Below are positions 23,751 through 36,912 of a stretch of DNA of 64,000 nucleotides, piece by piece. The stretch's first letter is position 1. Each line of letters begins with the position of its first letter. Made by a program: the position numbers and the translations under genes. The notes beneath the pieces are model-generated. The model had not been told where the DNA came from, did not search any database, and saw only the letters and a program-made list of their open reading frames with translations. The DNA comes from Pterobdella sp. o SKG-2022 (taxonomy: Eukaryota; Annelida; Clitellata; Hirudinida; Piscicolidae), in the NCBI GenBank assembly GCA_964035795.1, contig OZ038325.1, positions 7,618,232-7,682,231 on the forward strand, in the 5' to 3' direction.

Positions 23751-24520
23751 GTGTAAGATAGAATATATGAACTCAAAAGGTTTTTTTAATTGAACTTTTG
23801 TCTGTTTGGTTGTGGTTTTTTTTAGTTATAACACGGATTCACTTTTTGCCCACCTATGACTAATCATCCGTTCTTAATTTTTATATAACTTCAATAACAA
23901 TAACAATAATAATGAAAATAAAAACAATAACAATAATAATGAAAATAAAAACAATAACACAAAAGAATAGCAATAATAACAAAAGAGTTTAACAAGAATA
24001 ATAAAAAGGACAAAAAAATAGAAAAAAATCTTACGGTTATCAACTTTTCATTAATGTACTTACTTTTTTTTTATTAAAACAACAATAAAAAAAAACAAAA
24101 ATATAATAATAAAATTTTTATTTATTATTTTCTTAAAATTAAATTTATTTGCAGTCTCTTTATTACAGATACATTCAATGTTATGTGCTTTAAGTAGGTA
24201 TGTTTTCCACATGTGCGGAACGTGTGCTCGATATGTTTTCTGTTTATGTTGGGAGATGTGTTATTAGTGTGTTTTTAAAAAATTTTCACGTTTTTTGTTT
24301 CGTTCTCATGTGTTTCAAAATTTTTTTAAAATTTTTCAACGTGAAATATATGTTTTAAATAATTATTTGTGTAAATTTCATTTATAACCATCGGTATTTA
24401 CCCAAATATGCTAACACTTGTTCATGTTTCAAACGATGTGTATATATATTTATCATGTACACTGTATACCTGTATTGTTACTGTAGATATTTTTATATAG
24501 GTAAAAAAAATATTATTTAA

Positions 24521-24625
24521 TAATTATATATATATATATATTATGTTATCATAATTATATATATATATATATATATTATGTTATCATAATTATATATATA
24601 TATATATATATTATGTTATCATATA
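24521..24625. repeat. Compound (AT)n tandem repeat, three units
   Basis: Three units, each an AT run followed by attatgttatc, about 38-40 bp per unit. Confidence 0.9.
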
Positions 24626-26918
24626 TTCATCATAAACAAAATAACCGATTATTTTCTCATATTCTTCTTTTTTATCTCTAGCAGTCTGTTTAACGATGTT
24701 AAATACAAATAAAAGCTTTTATAATGGCCATTGTGGAAGTTTATAATGGAATGGAAGCTATGAGATGGTTTATCTTCATATAAATCTGGGTTTATGCCCA
24801 TTTCAAGGTGAATATAATTACAATGGTTTGGTTTTTGGGTAGTACTATTAGTAGTGAGGCGCTGAATAAACTATTTGGTTTTTTAAATAGATTTTTATAG
24901 AATTTAAATATAAGTTTTTTTCTATTTTTGTTTAATTAAATTCATATAAATTGACGTCATTATTGTTTTTATTTTGAAAATTGGTAGTGTCTATATTGTT
25001 TTTACAGAGATGGTATTGAAAAATGAGATTTTAATACAATTAAAAAATTAATTAAATGAAAAACAAAATAAATATTAAAATGAACGTTTTGAATAATAAA
25101 AAAAACGATAATTTAGAGCAATCTTGGAACATTGTTGTTTTTCCGGTTAAAGCAAATTTATAATATTGAATTTTTATTGAATTGATTCGAAAAAAATTTA
25201 AGTTGTCAATTATATATACATTGATTTAATTTTTTTTTTTTAAATCTCCGTACACTTTTGATCAACTACATCTTGAGCTGATTAAACTTCCGACCGGGAA
25301 GAATAGTCTTGTTATTTTTAAAAGTTAACTTTAATGCACCAATTTAATTTCAAATCCAGTTTTGATAACCAATAAGAATTTAAAAATTTGGATATTTTTT
25401 TTTAAAAATCTTTTGACCGAATTTTTCAATGTTTTTATTCAAAAGTAATTTTATGGGAAAATTCAAAATGATAAAAAATTAAAAAAGTGAAAACACGCAC
25501 TTTTGGAATAAAACTTGCAAAATCTTTCGAAAATAAACAAAATCCAAGCAATATGAACAACAAAAGTGCGCAAAGTTGAACTTTACCGTAAACTTCAATA
25601 AACAGCACGTTATATATATCTCATTATTACCGGTAAGTTTGTGTGTGTGTTTTTGTGTATGTCTATGTGTGTGTTTTTGTGTGTGTAGGTGTATGTATGC
25701 ATTATAACCATGTATGTAAGTGAACACATGTGGGAGTATTAAAAGCCAGAAATATGTTAAAAAATTGAAATGAACAAGAATTGACCAACTACAAAAAATC
25801 GAGTAAAATTATAGAAATTGTCTGAAAATTATCAAAATATATTATAAATATAAAAAAATAAAAAACACCATCACAACAAAAATATAAGTTTTAAAAAGTT
25901 TCCAGAAAAACCATGAGCTTAACAGAATGGTTAAAAAAACTGAAACGAAAAAAAAATAGAAAAAAATCATAAAAAGCATGTAAATAAAAAAAAATTCATA
26001 AAAATGCATAAAATAGAAGAATGTTGAAAAGGTTATATACATCTTTCAAAGTTTCTAAAAACCGTTTCAATGACTTTAGAGAGATATTTACTACACTCAC
26101 TTTTGGGAAGCATTTTAAATTTTAAACTGATTATATTTTCTTTGAATTGATATCTAAATTAAATGAAATCTTCAAAAATTACTCATAAAAAATTATAAAA
26201 GCTTTTGGAAGAATGCCTTTTTGCTATTTAAAATCTCCCTATTCTTAAAACCGAGCTAAACTAATATTATAAACTATAATTATAAATCTGTTCTTATCAA
26301 GTCTTGCATTTGAAAGTCACTTATCAATGAATGAAGAGCTCTTAAATAAACTAACTCGGTTATCATTCCATGTTTTCTTAACTTATCATTCATACTTTGT
26401 TGCTTCTTAAACAATTTAGCTTTTTAGGTATTGTATATTTTTGAAACTATTTCAAACAACCTAGGAAGTTTGTATCTTTTGTCCAGGAAAACAAACACGA
26501 ATTATTTATTAACCTAATACACGAAGCTTTTCGTAAGAAAAATCTAACGCTATTAATTAAAACTTGGTTTTTTTGTATATCACTTCTATAAACTGGGAAT
26601 TTTGAGCTCTAAAATGGCTACAAGCCTTCAAAACTCCAGCACTAATCATTAAAAACTCTAATGATTATACTCATCAAAAACAAACTTGAAGGTTATGATG
26701 TGTTGAAGATACCTGAAGTGTTACTTAAATGAAAATAACCTATGGCTTGTAGTTCATAAAATTTATGAAGGAATACAAATCCATGTTGAGACAAATAAAT
26801 TATGACAAGGTTTTACTTGTTTAAAATTTCAGCTCAATAAAATTTTTCTCCTTAGGTGTTCTTATAAATCGTCATAATTTTAAGTTCTACTGTTGAAACT
26901 AAAGTTTACGAAATATTC

Positions 26919-27010
26919 TAATTCTTCGAACCAAACGTAAGAACATAAGATATCTTTTAAAAACTGTGATGATTTTATTTAATTTTGTGAAGCATTTTCT
27001 TCATAAATAA
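26919..27010. mobile_element. Diverged half copy of inverted-repeat element family 1
   Basis: It starts attcttcgaaccaaacgtaa like the copies at 6911 and 35131, then diverges (tttgtgaagcattttcttca). A further fragment, acgaagcttttcgtaag, occurs alone at 26521. Confidence 0.5.
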
Positions 27011-29088
27011 CTGATGTTTGAAATCCTGCATGCAGCCTCCACACTATAAAGAAATTATTTCTTTACAGCTTTTTTAACACTTTTTTGGTCAATTAGTGGT
27101 ACTCATTACAGAAATTTAGTAGCAACCTGGTATATATAACCCAGAGGAATTATACTTAAATAAATGAACCTTTTAACATTTCTATACTTTTTCTATAATT
27201 TTATTGAATCAGCTATAACAATGTTCAGTCGAACTTCCTTTATCCAAAGATATAAAAAAAACTAGAATCATTTGAAAATGATTGATTTATTATTTTTACG
27301 TACATTGATAACACGATATTACCAGTTATTGAACAGTCAAAAGCGCTCATATGTAAGCTGTTCAAGAAGAATAAGTTAAGCATTAGGGATTTATTAAAAA
27401 ATGCACATTTAAAATTAGAAGTAAGATAGAACCGCGGTAAAAACAAACCGGAACATTGAAGTGTCAAAATCATTTGACATTATGAATGCTGTTAAGATTG
27501 AAATACATCGTTACCTATAGTAAGGCATGTTAACATCAGGTTTTTAGTATAGTAACTGATTTTGGTTGTTAAGGAATGAAAATACAGTTTATATTGTTTA
27601 TGAATACATGTGTTTTGCTGAAAAAAAAACAATAAAAATTTTTGAAAAGTTTATATTGATAAAATTATATAATGTTGGAATTAATCTATTATATATTTAA
27701 CAAAAAATATATACTTAAAAGTTTGAATGTATGATTGAAATGTGAGTTGGTAAAGACCAGCGATGGAAAAGAGACAATGGAAAAACTAATGAAAAATCAT
27801 CTATAGTAGCAAATTTAAATTGAAAAACACAGCTAAGATCGAAAAAACTAGTTACATAATAAAAAAATTAAACTCATGAGAAATGAAATCTATTAAAAAC
27901 ATCAGACTGTCACACTGTCCAATACAAATGTACCTGAGAGTTTATAACTGAAAACTAATCTGGTTCCATCAATAGAGAGTAATATGGTATAACTGATAAA
28001 TAGGATACCATCGGTATAAAATTGAAATATCTCGATTAATATCAACATATAATTGATGGCGCTAAACTTTACTGTCAGTGATGCGTTCAAGATATTATTT
28101 TTAAAAATTAATTAAGCGCACATAACACATAAATAGACCCTGTCAAAATAGATGTTTAAGATGGTAGATGTTTTGTTGAAGGAAATGATTGAAAAAATTT
28201 AATTCACAAACAATTGATCGATAAAGAGCCCCTCTAAAACTGTCTTTGATACATAATACAAAACTTGTTCAAAAATAATTAAAAACAGGGTGTATCGATT
28301 TACCCATAGTTAAAAAATAAAATAAAAATAATAACCAAAATTAAAATATAATACTTATTCGCCAGATGTTGTGACAGAGTAGTATTTCAAATGTAACAAG
28401 CATAATGGTCAAACAACAGCAGAAAAAAATGGGAACACACGTGATTGCATAGTCTATTAATAATGACTGTCAATATAACCAAATGGGTAGAAGGGTTATC
28501 ATTGGGTGAGATATTATTATTGTGATTATTATTATATTATATTATTGTATAATGTTGTGATGATATGGAATGTGCTAATGTTTGAATGGCTGTTTGAGTA
28601 TTACTAACATATAATCAACCATGGATTACTATGAAGTTCAATCTTATTCAATATTTATATACAATGTAGTAATATATCAGATAATCTATTATTATTTATA
28701 TTATTATATAATGGGTTATTATTATTACTATTATTATTATACAATGGATTATTTTTATTATTATATAATGGATTATTACTATCACCATTGTTTGCACAAT
28801 CATTATCATTTGATAGATACTACTACTCTTACTGTAACGTTATCAAAACATTAAGAGAGAATACATTTGAATCAAAATCGTTGAGAAAAACTGCTCTCCA
28901 TGGCAAAATGATATGGAGTTAATAATAGAACAGTAATGAACAAAGCTTATAGGATAAAGGCACAGATAACAATACAAAAACAATGAACAAACATTGCTTA
29001 GCGTTCAAATCGTAAAAATAAACAAATAAAAACAACTTATTAATTATATGAATCGGTCTAGATTATTATTTGAACTTACTAACAAAAA

Positions 29089-29183
<95 letters not shown>
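29089..29183. repeat. (AC)n microsatellite
   Basis: About 95 bp of pure AC repeat. Confidence 0.98.
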
Positions 29184-29185
<2 letters not shown>

Positions 29186-29560
29186 ACAATCGATAAATGT
29201 TGATATTAAACGTTAAAACGTAATGAAGTTTGAAACGATATAAAACAAAGAAAATTATTGCATAGAAATAAACCAACCGATTGTCGCTCATTAACCATTA
29301 TTACCATTAATACACGTAATCTTTGAGCGATAATGACGCCCATATTATGTCATGGAGACTTTTCAAGCAGAACCATTTCACTGAATTATTACCTAACCTT
29401 AAAACCAATCATTGCACACAGACAGAGATATTTACAACGTAATTTTTACCCTAAAAACATCCTGAAATCCACTCCAAACAGTCATAAGTATAACATTTAA
29501 TCTTTCCTCTAAAACACCCTCAAACCAACCTTCCCCCTCTTCTCCAAACCATCAAACCCC

Positions 29561-31128
29561 CTAGAATATGTTCTCAAAAGCAAAGATAGTCTTGAGATTG
29601 GAAGCAACTCTGGCGTCAGTAGCAAACACCATGAGTAGAGAGCCACATATGAAGGCATACATGTCTGCCCTTCTCCCTTCCCTACCCTCTTCATTCTCCT
29701 TTTCATCTATCAATCCACCATCAGTTTCTATGTAATGGGTTGCATTCATTGATTAGTATTATTGCTAACGTGGAAATGGGCGTAGAATGATGATAATGAT
29801 GGTGAGTATTATTTGATATGATTGTTGGTTTTAATGCATGAACACACCAAATAGCTAGTTACATTATATTGATGTTTATATAATGCTTTTACTCTGTTGA
29901 AAGCACTTGCTATAAACATAGTTTGTACAAATACAAAACATGTATTTACCATTGAAACATTCTAGAGCATCAATTTTCCTATAGAAAATTCTTTCATATA
30001 TGGTGTGTATTAGATCCATGTCAGGTAATCTAAGCATTAGCCAGTTGGAAGTTAAGCCTGGTTTGGTTAGTGTTTAGTGGTTTTGTATGAAAGTTGGTTT
30101 ATTGGAGTGAGTTTAGTGAAGTCACGCCAAAAGTTAAAAACTATTTCAGAAAGTTTTTTTTAAATGCAACTAAATAAACTAACAAAAAACAAAAAAATGA
30201 GACAAAATGTTAAGAATATAAACAAAATGCCAAAACAGCAATGTTTTCATGATCATATGGCAATGTAAAAGGTAGTATACAATAACAAAAAGCAAAATGA
30301 TGTTGGAAGTACAATACAAAAACACAAATCAGAATAACTCAATCACCAACCTTTGGAAACCATCATTTCAAGCAGATCCCTGAACTGTCCGTGCACTTTT
30401 GCATCAACTTCATTCACCCTCTCCCTCCTCATCACACCAAACAACTCTACTAGCTTCCTACTCTCAAACTTTCTAAGTTTATCTGCTCCTTTTTTTCTTC
30501 TCCGATTTCCCCCAATCTCCATGCATTTTCTCATCATTTCTACCATCTTCTTGTTGTTTCCTTCCTTTAGTTCTACCACTTTGTCTGAGATGTCTTGCTT
30601 ATTGGTTTGATGGAATTTGGAGAAAACAGGGTGGTTTTGAGGATTATATATCATGCTACTTGGTGAGTTCCTTTGTTGAATGCTTGAGGCTCCATTATTT
30701 AAAAAGTTATTAGGATAATTATTGATGAACTGATGGGTTTGTGGAGGGCTGTAGTAAGCAGCTTTATTTTGTATTGGGTTCAAACTGTTGATTCTCAATA
30801 GAGATTCCTGGTAATCTTGATTATCCCCCAAACGACAATCTCCCACCCATTTCATCACTTCCTCAACGATTGTAGAATCATCTCCTTCTGCTTCTTTATT
30901 GCTTGATAATTCTGCTTGGTTAAATATACCAACACTGCTGCAGAGATTGTTAGAAAAAAATGGTGTATTTATGTTGTTATAAGGATTGAAAAATGCCGGA
31001 GGTTCTGAGAAAACTTTTTCAAATGGTTGGAAATTTTCATAAAAGTTTGGACGCGAATTTTGTTGTTTTTTGTGTTCGCCGATTGCCCCATAACTACTGG
31101 ATGGTATAATTGATTGGTAACACGACAT
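29561..31128 (-). CDS. Hypothetical protein, possibly MEIOC-like (meiosis-specific coiled coil)
   Basis: Three exons, 30351-31128, 29950-30057 and 29561-29727, join in phase to 350 aa. ATG at 31128 is chosen; only a TTG lies further upstream. The first 130 residues are Asn, Ser and Pro rich and look disordered. Then come VVELKEGNNKKMVEMMRKC, a basic segment NRRRKK, and a helical stretch KLVELFGVMRRERVNEVDAK. The last exon has ADMYAFICGSLLMVFATDAR followed by VASNLKTIFAF. From memory, the last two resemble the C-terminal MEIOC domain (LLGKMERLR..; DVFALASAIKEMCVATRKAR), which partners YTHDC2 in germ cells. The likeness is modest and recalled rather than searched, so the family is tentative while the gene model itself is fairly firm. 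It diverges from CSN1. Confidence 0.5.
29763..29803 (+). mobile_element. Short retroposon tail, copy 2
   Basis: tgctaacgtggaaatgggcg followed by tagaatgatgataatgatgg, a diverged version of the tail at 22956, just outside the last MEIOC-like exon. Confidence 0.4.
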
Positions 31129-32091
31129 CTTTAAGTGCAAATAATATTTCTTCGTTTCAAACAAGTTTTACAAGCAAAATTTCATTAGAGTCAAATTTTT
31201 TTAACAAAACTTTTTTTTTGGAATTTAAAATTTTTAATACCTTTTTTAAGTTTTATAATAAACGAGAGTCGTAAAATTGAAACGAGTGCTTTAGTAAACT
31301 TTTGAAAACTAAAACTAAACTTTTACAAGCGCTTCATATGCTAATTATTTTCAAAACGGACTAATGTTTGATTGAAATGATAAACTTGTTTACTAATGTA
31401 TAAGTTAGATAACGTATGTATAGTTATTGTTGATCACTGAGAGTGATAAACTAACATTGATCATTATTATAAACCTATGAAAGCTGTTTTGGAATTTTCT
31501 ATTCACTAAACTTTGAACAAAAATCTTATCAAAAAATCGTGCTTCGAAATGAAATTAATTGCAATATCCACCATCCTTGAAAATGACTATGTGTTTTTAA
31601 AATATGAATCAAATTTTTTGAATAATAATAATAATTTTGATCGAATAGTATACTATAACAAAATTTATGAAGATGTATTTGAGAATATGTTTGTTTTCAT
31701 GAAAGCTTTGTGCATTTTTTCAAATGAACCTCTGCTGTTTCAATACAAATAATCATCACCACTAGAGAAAAATGGTTTTATGCCGCAAAACTGTTAAATT
31801 TTGATCAATCATTGCTTAACAACTTCTTGAAATTACTTTTTATATTTTTAATCATTTCGTTAATAAATATTTAAATATTGGAAATTTTTTGATAAAAATT
31901 TTGACATTATTTTTTTACTTTGAATAGGATCTAAATAGAAAAATTATTTCAGAAATAAAGATTTGAAATGACTATGGTCTTAGTTGCTCTAACGTTTCTA
32001 TGTAATTTCAATCAACCAAATGTCGGTATTAGTGTAACTAGTATTTAAAAATAAATTCCAATTTACAGTTTTAAAAATATTAATCGGAACT
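31129..32091. other. Divergent intergenic region of the MEIOC-like gene and CSN1
   Basis: 963 bp between two start codons pointing outward, so both promoters should be here. No clear TATA box, initiator or other element stands out. The 31513-31752 frame shows no recognisable family. Confidence 0.5.
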
Positions 32092-35000
32092 ATGTCACAA
32101 GTGCAAATTTTCGATTATTCTGGTCCAAATCTTGTATGCTTTTTTCAATTTTTTTCTAAGACAATTATTTACAATAAAAAATACTTACTCAAAACAAAAC
32201 CTCTGACTTAAAAAACCCCATATCTAATTAAAAAAAGAAAATAAATAATTCAATTCAAAAAATATTTTTGATTAAATTTTTTTGGATATAAGGGTTTTGC
32301 TGAGCCAATGCAAGTGGACATAGGTAATGAAGAAGCTGAGGTGCAAACTCGACCAAGAAGGATTATTGAAAACCCTACATTGGTTTGTCAATAAATATCT
32401 CACTGCATATTCATTAAAAAAATTATATTGTGAAATTATATTAGTTTTGAATAACTAAATTAGTCTAACACCAAAACAACTCAAATCAAACCTTTTATTA
32501 ACTGAATAGCATATGTAAATTTTTTACAAAAAAATTTGAAAAATTTTACTTTTCAATAAATCAAACATTGAAAGTCAACCTCATTACCACATTGCTTCTC
32601 TCTCAGGATTTAGAACAGATATCTGCCAGTTACACAGGGCTAGCTAAAATATACAGGCTTTTCCACATTGCCGACCATTGTCCTTCTCTCAAGTTTGATT
32701 CACTTTGAAATATTTTTATATTATTGCTCATGTATTTATTATTGTTTTTATTAATATTTTCATGTTTACTATCATTTTCTAAATTTATCATAATAGTAAA
32801 TATTATGTCAAATATTGATAAAATCCATCTATTATTTACTTTAAATTCACCATAATATATATTATCAATATTTTTTTGAATTACTATTATCATTTCTAAT
32901 ATTATCATGATCAGTAAAATCCCTATATTATTCCACCAATACAACCACTGCAAACAGATACGAAGCATTGATGATGGCGTTGAACCACAGCTTAACTACA
33001 TGTGATACTCAGCTTTACCAAACCATTCACAATAAGCTTTCTGAGGCTGTCTCTTCATCAAATAGGTTTTAAAACCAATTAGTATCTCTAAAAGTCCTTA
33101 TTATGTTTTTTCATTGGATAGGTTTTAACATTAATTATTGTCTGAACATCCTTCACCATTTAGCCTACAACCTATATAAAATGCATTTTTATTCTCACTA
33201 CCCCACATCAAAACCCTACACTCACACTCCTCACATTACTTTACTTAACAACTTATATACACGACCATTATTATAATCATCATCACAAACAACAAAAAAC
33301 CCTAAGCTCATCATCTTTTCGTCCTCCACACCACCCAGCACACAACCTGATGTGAGACCCAGTCTACCACCCTTCGATGATGCTTGGTCTGAAAGTACCA
33401 CAAAGAAAGCTGCTTTGAAGCTTGAGAAGTTGGACATCGACCTCAAAAACTATAAAACCAACTCAATCAAAGAAAGCGTCAGGTATTAAAGTTGGGGGTC
33501 TGGTGTGTGTTGTGGTTTAGATTAATTTTTCGCAGGATTTCAGTGATTTCAGTTGGTTTTTTCAGGTTTCTATATTTCTTTAAAGTTTTTTATGTTCTAA
33601 AAGTGCACTTTAATTTTGAAGTTTTTATAATTTACTACCCTTATCATTATTATGTATTATTTCTTTTCAAAATGTTCATTCAAGTTTCAATTAACCAAAA
33701 AATCTTATCCCATCTTCCAACTCTTTACAACCACCCAACCTTCCACTTCTCACCTCCAGACGAGGGCACGAAGACTTAGGTGATCACTATCTGGACTGTG
33801 GTATGCTGATGAATGCCCTTAAGTGCTACTCCAGGGCCAGGGATTACTGCACCAACTCCAAACAAATTGTCAATATGTGTCTCAATGTTATCAAGGTTGG
33901 AGATTGGTTTGAGGTGATGGGTGGGGGAGGATCCAAGGTGGATTGGGATGTGTAGAGGTTGTGCTGTTGAAGGGATGTGTGTTAGCAAAAGAGTATCATA
34001 CTTAACTAGCCATTTTGAAGTCTTGTTTTAATTGATACATTTTTTCTATATTTGCGACAAAATCATTGGTTGTACATAACAAGTATCAACCAATCACAGG
34101 TGAGCATCTACCTTCAAAACTGGCCTCACGTGATCTCGTACGTCAGTAAAGCCGAAAACACTCCCTACTTCACAGAAGTACCCATATTTAATGCGTTTAC
34201 AGTGATATTTAAACGATCCACGATTTAAAGATTGTAATTATATGAAAATAGCAATAATATTAATGAAGGTATATAATTAAAAGAATATTATTTTTATTTT
34301 CATTAATAATCGCACTGACACATAATGACAATCTCACTGAAACATAATGACAAAAACAATGAAACACAATGACAAAAACAGAGAAACATAATGAAAAAGC
34401 ATCATCATCAACGTAATAATAACAACACAAACATCCTCACCAGACGAACAAAGAAAATATACAGTCAATAGTGACAAAGCTTAAGGTAACTTCCAACCAT
34501 AATAACTGATAACTAAAACACATTATTATTATTATTATTGGATTTTTTCTACAAGGTATCAGCGGGTTTGGCGGAGTTGGTGGAGGGTAAATACCGAGAA
34601 GCAGCCAAGTACTTCCTACAAGCCAACTATGACTATGTGGATTTCCCTGAGGTGGTGGGGGTGTCTTAATGGTCTTGGTTTTGGTCTAGTGGGGAAAATG
34701 TGTTGATTGTTGTTAGTGGGTGGATGGTGGTGTTGTGGTTGTAATGGTGAGTGATGATGGCAGTGAGGGGTGTTGATGGTTTTTAGGGACAAGGAATGTT
34801 GTTTATAGTATTAAGTGGTGTTTTATGGTTGTTGAGGTAGTCAGTCATCTCTCAGAACCAGTTGTCCTTTTGCATAAATAATCAATATTTCAAATATTTC
34901 TCATGGCTTTTTTTTATACATCAATCCAAAGCTTTTTAAAACTCCTTGACAAACCTTTTCTAACTCATAAACACCACTTCAGCTGCTGTCAAGCAACACC

Positions 35001-36912
35001 ATAGCCATGTATGGTTGCTTGTGTGCCCTTGCCACCTATGACCGACAAGAACTCCATAAGCAGGTCATTTCCAGCAGGTATGTGTTTCTTATTTTTGTTT
35101 TTATTATTTTTTTTTGTTTATTTTTTTTTTATTTCGTCGAGCCAAACGTAAATATTCAAATGAAAACACTTTTAAGAGTTTATTTTATTCTACGAATGAA
35201 TTCTGCCAATGAACTTACATTATAATTATTTACTTGATAATGTAAGTTCATCTTACGAAAAGCTTCGTGGAATGAAATAAACTCCTAAAAGTTTTCTCAT
35301 TTGAATGTTTATTTTCTTGTTTTTATGGTTTTTTTTCCTATTATTATTATGTTGGTAAGAAGTCCTATTTTAAATGTATTTTTCAGAATCATATTTATAG
35401 TAATAATAATAATTATACCAACCAATGGGACAGCACTTTCAAGTTATTTTTGGAACTGGAACCTCAGCTACGAGACATCATCACCTACTTCCATCACTCA
35501 CAATATGACCGATGCCTCAACCTTCTCAATTCGATCAAGGTCAATTTTTTATCATTTTTTGTTTTTTTAAATAATAATTTTGCATATTTCAATATTCATT
35601 TGTTTTTTTCTGTTTACCCCATGCTAGAATGGAAATGGACGTAAACTATGATGATGGTTTTAGTTAATTCCAAAAATTCGAGTTATAATAAATGATAGAA
35701 TGTTTTCTATTAATTCGGAAACCAATTAGAGTGCTATAAATACTCTTATGAATATTCAAGCTTCATTAAACTTTCATGAATAAATTTTTCAGGACAATCT
35801 ATTCTTAGATCTGTATCTCTCATCACATGTAGATAGATTATACGCTCAGATAAGAAATAAAGCATTATGTCAGGTGATTTAAATATTTATTCTCTCATTA
35901 ATAATAATATTATTATTCATATTAGATTATACTGCTGTAGGTGTCCCAGTACCTGGAGTATATATTCATGGATAATATTCACTAATGATGTTCTTCCAAC
36001 TATTTCACCCACCAAATTTACACTAGAGCACAACTTTTCATCCCAATCATTCACAACACATCCTTTTATCTATCTATTCACAACACATGCTTCTATCCAC
36101 AACACCTATTATCAAAAGTCTAGTACTTCAGTTCATACCATCATCATCAGTTAACTCACCTACCTACCCACACCACACCTACTACCATCAACCCACAGTA
36201 TTTCAGTCCATACAAGTCTGCAGACATGGTGAGGATGGCAACGGCATTCAACACCACACCACCCCAACTAGAAGACGAGGTGATGCAGCTGATCCTCGAA
36301 GGTAAAATCAACGCCAGAATCGATTCACACAATAAAGTACGTTTTTGTTATTATTATTGATGATATTTTTATTATTATTATTATTGGACTTTCACGTCTG
36401 AACTTTTATTAGCATTATTATTTTTATATTATTATTGTTATTATTGCTACAAAAGGTGCTTTATGCCAAAGGAGTCAACCAGCGCAAACTAACATTTGAG
36501 AAATGCCTGCAGTTGGGAGAGGAATTGCAACGTAAGACAAAGGTGATGCTGTGCGTCTCAACTGCTATATGATTCATATTTTTCTTATTATTGCTGTTAT
36601 TAGGATTATTATTATACAGGCTCTTGTATTGAGATCTGCTATCGTGAACAGTCAACTACAAGTTAAGGTGCCTATTAATTTCTATTAGATTTTGGATTAA
36701 TAATGGTTATGATGATGATAAATAATGCTATATGGTTACATCACCATCATCCTATCCTATATATAATAATAATATAGTATAACAGTGTTCTATAGAAACC
36801 CGTACGTATATATATACACATAGTTATGCAACAACCCACATAGAGCGCCCCAAGAGACCCCAGTGTTGAGATCCCAGGAAATGCGTCCAGTGTGGCTGCT
36901 TTCAGAATTTAA
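32092..36912 (+). CDS. GPS1: COP9 signalosome subunit 1 (CSN1)
   Basis: Sixteen exons in consistent phase give 482 aa, about the length of human GPS1: 32092-32133, 32293-32382, 32607-32692, 32958-33065, 33339-33482, 33760-33895, 34100-34201, 34465-34485, 34556-34651, 34983-35077, 35434-35539, 35793-35873, 36199-36336, 36456-36542, 36620-36667 and 36844-36912. Diagnostic stretches are [99 protein letters not shown] and [20 protein letters not shown]. The middle is a TPR-like helical repeat and the C-terminal part the PCI domain. CSN1 is a scaffold subunit of the complex that removes NEDD8 from cullins. Exon 8 is only 21 bp. Intron 10 carries a palindromic element. The end after LQVK is divergent, as usual for CSN1. 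Confidence 0.93.
34316..34400. repeat. Degenerate tandem repeat of about 20 bp
   Basis: Four to five imperfect units of gaaacataatgacaaaaaca in CSN1 intron 7, just before the 21-bp microexon. Confidence 0.7.
35131..35311. mobile_element. Palindromic inverted-repeat element family 1, full copy
   Basis: The arms 35149-35223 and 35237-35311 are imperfect reverse complements of about 75 bp around a 13-bp loop. Shared words are caaatgaaaacactttta, agagtttattttattc and aacttacattat on the left, and their complements on the right. Half copies occur at 6911-7008 and 26919-27010. It has the shape of a MITE or foldback element, lies in CSN1 intron 10 and lacks any ORF. Confidence 0.8.
35618..35656 (+). 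mobile_element. Short retroposon tail, copy 3
   Basis: catgctagaatggaaatgga then cgtaaactatgatgatgg, in CSN1 intron 11. Confidence 0.45.

Larger units (their letters stand above)
21409..29560. other. 8-kb stretch without a recognised exon
   Basis: AT-rich sequence with several repeats listed separately. The 5' exons of the liprin-like gene must lie somewhere upstream of 20929 on the minus strand, possibly here, but I could not identify one. The open frames at 25479-25727, 25842-26042, 27240-27473, 27902-28090 and 28621-28854 show no family motif and no matched splice chain. Confidence 0.4.

Noticed and set aside
25479..26042. Two minus-strand frames
   Set aside because: Cys, Phe and His rich translation of T- and TG-rich sequence; no family resemblance.
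27240..27473. 77-aa minus-strand frame
   Set aside because: No recognisable motif, no splice partner, in a repeat-bearing AT-rich region.
28621..28854. Tyr-rich 77-aa plus-strand frame
   Set aside because: Low-complexity ATT/TAT repeat translation.
35941..35982. Candidate CSN1 exon giving VSQYLEYIF
   Set aside because: A later acceptor at 36198 gives [10 protein letters not shown] in phase, the expected CSN1 sequence.
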